A DNA stretch of 22,450 bases from DASPWV01 sp046727855 (GTDB taxonomy: Bacteria; Acidobacteriota; Vicinamibacteria; Vicinamibacterales; UBA2999), in NCBI GenBank assembly GCA_046727855.1, contig JBKPDL010000073.1:1-22450 (forward strand). Reading direction: 5' to 3'. This document shows positions 20,548 to 22,450 of the stretch, one piece after another. Under the pieces are notes generated by a model that saw only the letters and a list, made by a program, of their open reading frames with translations, searched no databases and was not told the origin of the DNA. The number at the start of each line of letters is the position of its first letter. The first letter of the stretch is position 1. Made by a program: the position numbers and the translations under genes.

Positions 20548-22450
20548 TGTTTCTCTACAGCGGTCGTGGTCTTGCGGCTGTCGCCGAGGGTGTAGCGCGT
20601 AATCCAGTCCTGGATACGCGCAAGGCGATCCTTCACATGGTGATACTCGGAAATCCCGTGGCCTTCTCGCGGGTAGAACACGAGTTCCACGGTCTTGCCG
20701 CGATCTTTCAGTCCGCGAAACAGCTCGTAGGCCTGGCCCGTAGGCACGCGCTCGTCGTTGCCGCCGTGCAGGATCAAGGTGGGCGTGGTGACGTTGTCAA
20801 TGAAGGTCATCGCCGATCGTGCGGTGTAGAGCGCGAGCGTGCCTTTGCCGGGAATACCGCCGAAATATGTCGTGAGCACGTTGGGAATATCGTTGGTGCC
20901 GTACATGCTGAGCATGTTGGTGAGGCCGGCGCCGACCATCGCGGCCTTGAAGCGGTTGGTCTGCGTGATCACCCAGGCGGTCATGTAGCCACCGTAGCTC
21001 CAGCCGATATGCGCAAGGCGCTCGGGATCCGCGATGCCGCGCGCGATCATCGCATCGACCCCGCTCATGATGTCGCGATAATCGCCGCCACCCCAGTCGT
21101 TGATGTTGGCTTGCAGAAACTTCTCGCCGTAGTTGGTCGAGCCGCGCGGGTTGGGATAGAGCACCGCCCATCCCTGGCCGGCCCAGAGCTGCCCGCCTTC
21201 GAGTCCACCAACGCGGTAGTTGTTCACATACGCACCCGACGGTCCGCCGTGTGCGACGACGAGCATGGGATAGCGCTTACCGGCTTGAAAACCAACCGGC
21301 TTTAGAAGAACGCCTTCGATCTCCATGCCGTCAGTGCTCTTCCAAGTCACAACTTCGGTTTCGCCGAGTGAGAATTCGTTGGCTTGAGGGTTGGCGTCGG
21401 TGAGCTTGCGGAAATCTGCGAACCCGCTATCCGAGACATACACCTCGGCCGGCTGGGACGGCGAATCCATCGTGACCGCCACGAGGCGCCCGTCCCTGCT
21501 GCGCGAGCCCAGTTGCAGCGTTTTCTGCTGCGTCAGTTGCGAGTACTTGCCCGTGGCGAGGTCGTAGCGGAACACTTCTGTGTAGGCGCGTTTGCCCGCC
21601 GTAAACACGATGCTCGTGCCGTCGGGCGACCAACGTTGCGCATTCGCATCGAGATCGAACTCGCGGCTGCTAGCATCCTTCAACGCCCTTTTGGCCACGT
21701 CATAAATCATCAGATGGCTGATACTTACACTCGACGGAAGCGTGCCGTCCGGCAGCGGCTTGCCCATTGCCGGCTCAGAGACAAAGGCGATGGCCGCGCC
21801 GTCGGGCGACCATTCTGGTTGCGTATCCGCTGCCGGATTGGTGCTGATTTTCTCAACCTGCTTGCTGACCGTGTCGGCAATGTAGACGTCTACCCGGTAA
21901 TCCCGCAGCATCGTGGTCACGCCGGCTGCAAACGTGAGTCGCTTGTGGTCCGGCGCCCACGACGGCGCGCCACGGACGCTCCAGGCGTTCCCTTCCGTGA
22001 CGCGGGTCGCTTCCCTTGATTCGACGTCGATCGTCCAGATGTGCGCGTAGCGGAAATCGTTTTCGAAAACGCGCTCGTCATCGCGCTTGCGGACGTTGGC
22101 TTCGTCGCTCGGCGAACGCGGATCGACGGTGACATACGCCACCTTGCGGCTGTCGCGTGACCATGCATACGCGGTGACTGCCTCTTTCGTGTCCGTGAGT
22201 CGCCAAGGTTCTCCCGCATCGGCACGCATCACGTAGAGCTGCGCCTTTGGCGCGTCTTCACCACTGCCTGCACCGCGGGCCGACAGGAAGCTGATAAATC
22301 GCCCGTCAGGAGACCATTGCGGCTGTGATTCGCCACGATCGCCGAACGTGATCTGCCGGGCGGCGCCGCCGGCGACCGGAACCCTCCAAATGTGCGTACG
22401 CGACTCCATCCGCTCCTTGTCGGCCACCCACTCGCGTACCGTGTAGAGGA
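20544..22450 (-). CDS. S9 family prolyl oligopeptidase / acylaminoacyl-peptidase, N-terminus outside window
   Basis: The frame is open to the right edge (the codons at 22428-22448 read LYTVREW), so the start is not visible; an internal GTG at 22427 is not the real start. About 635 residues are seen. The first part is a beta-propeller with TolB/PD40-like blades (QPQWSPDGRFISFLS, QPEWSPDGAAIAFVS, RWSPDGTSIVF). The C-terminal alpha/beta-hydrolase domain has AHGGPSGAY (oxyanion region), the nucleophile GWSYGGYM (Ser codon at 20999-20997), the Asp in LHGGNDERVP and the His in REGHGISEYHH (codon 20660-20658), so the catalytic triad is complete. It should cleave short peptides or N-acylated residues; the signal peptide, if any, lies outside the window. 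It is followed by the GAF-SpoIIE gene with a 4-bp overlap. Confidence 0.93.
   Translation of the reverse strand, partial: LYTVREWVADKERMESRTHIWRVPVAGGAARQITFGDRGESQPQWSPDGRFISFLSARGAGSGEDAPKAQLYVMRADAGEPWRLTDTKEAVTAYAWSRDSRKVAYVTVDPRSPSDEANVRKRDDERVFENDFRYAHIWTIDVESREATRVTEGNAWSVRGAPSWAPDHKRLTFAAGVTTMLRDYRVDVYIADTVSKQVEKISTNPAADTQPEWSPDGAAIAFVSEPAMGKPLPDGTLPSSVSISHLMIYDVAKRALKDASSREFDLDANAQRWSPDGTSIVFTAGKRAYTEVFRYDLATGKYSQLTQQKTLQLGSRSRDGRLVAVTMDSPSQPAEVYVSDSGFADFRKLTDANPQANEFSLGETEVVTWKSTDGMEIEGVLLKPVGFQAGKRYPMLVVAHGGPSGAYVNNYRVGGLEGGQLWAGQGWAVLYPNPRGSTNYGEKFLQANINDWGGGDYRDIMSGVDAMIARGIADPERLAHIGWSYGGYMTAWVITQTNRFKAAMVGAGLTNMLSMYGTNDIPNVLTTYFGGIPGKGTLALYTARSAMTFIDNVTTPTLILHGGNDERVPTGQAYELFRGLKDRGKTVELVFYPREGHGISEYHHVKDRLARIQDWITRYTLGDSRKTTTAVEKQ

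Overview
The window looks like chromosomal DNA of a high-GC member of the Acidobacteriota, possibly class Vicinamibacteria. The pointers are a secreted VWA protein of the type found in Acidobacteria (left edge), a GSI-alpha-like glutamine synthetase, many secreted peptidase and PDZ genes, SpoIIE-type phosphatases, frequent GTG/TTG starts, and spacers holding short hairpin and heptanucleotide repeats. The phylum is inferred from gene content only; no rRNA or marker tree is available here. I saw no tRNA, rRNA, CRISPR array, intact insertion sequence, phage or plasmid genes.

Layout. (1) 1-469, minus: secreted VWA protein, 3' end cut by the window. (2) 617-7222, plus: a tight five-gene run of class I aminotransferase, AI-2E family (PerM-like) permease, GT-C-like membrane protein, alpha-oxoamine synthase (Kbl/BioF type) and membrane-anchored SpoIIE phosphatase; the genes overlap or nearly touch. 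(3) 7360-10101, plus: large secreted M1-family metallopeptidase. (4) 10172-10594, minus: small unknown membrane protein, divergent from (5). (5) 10687-14554, plus: a stand-alone NuoG-like iron-sulfur protein, CcdA, and a membrane protein with a C-terminal GAF-like region. (6) 14821-15768, minus: double-PDZ protein with a heptapeptide repeat, divergent from glnA (15844-17172, plus). (7) 17477-17836, plus: small OB-fold-like lipoprotein with a clear intrinsic terminator, then atpB (18022-18738, plus), which stands without any other ATP synthase gene. (8) 18769-22450, minus: S9 peptidase (5' end cut by the window) translationally coupled to a GAF-GAF-SpoIIE phosphatase.

The genes are mostly housekeeping (nitrogen assimilation, respiration, ATP synthesis, amino-acid metabolism) mixed with secreted proteolysis and Ser/Thr phosphatase signalling. 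No obviously new multi-gene system stands out. The most interesting pattern is regulatory: several first genes (617, 10594 minus, 13379, 15844, 18022) have a TANNNT box only 6-10 nt before the start codon and no Shine-Dalgarno sequence, which suggests leaderless or nearly leaderless mRNAs. Other points are the orphan atpB, the detached compact nuoG next to ccdA, candidate operator palindromes before nuoG and glnA, an M1 peptidase without a normal GxMEN motif, and several families of intergenic repeats.
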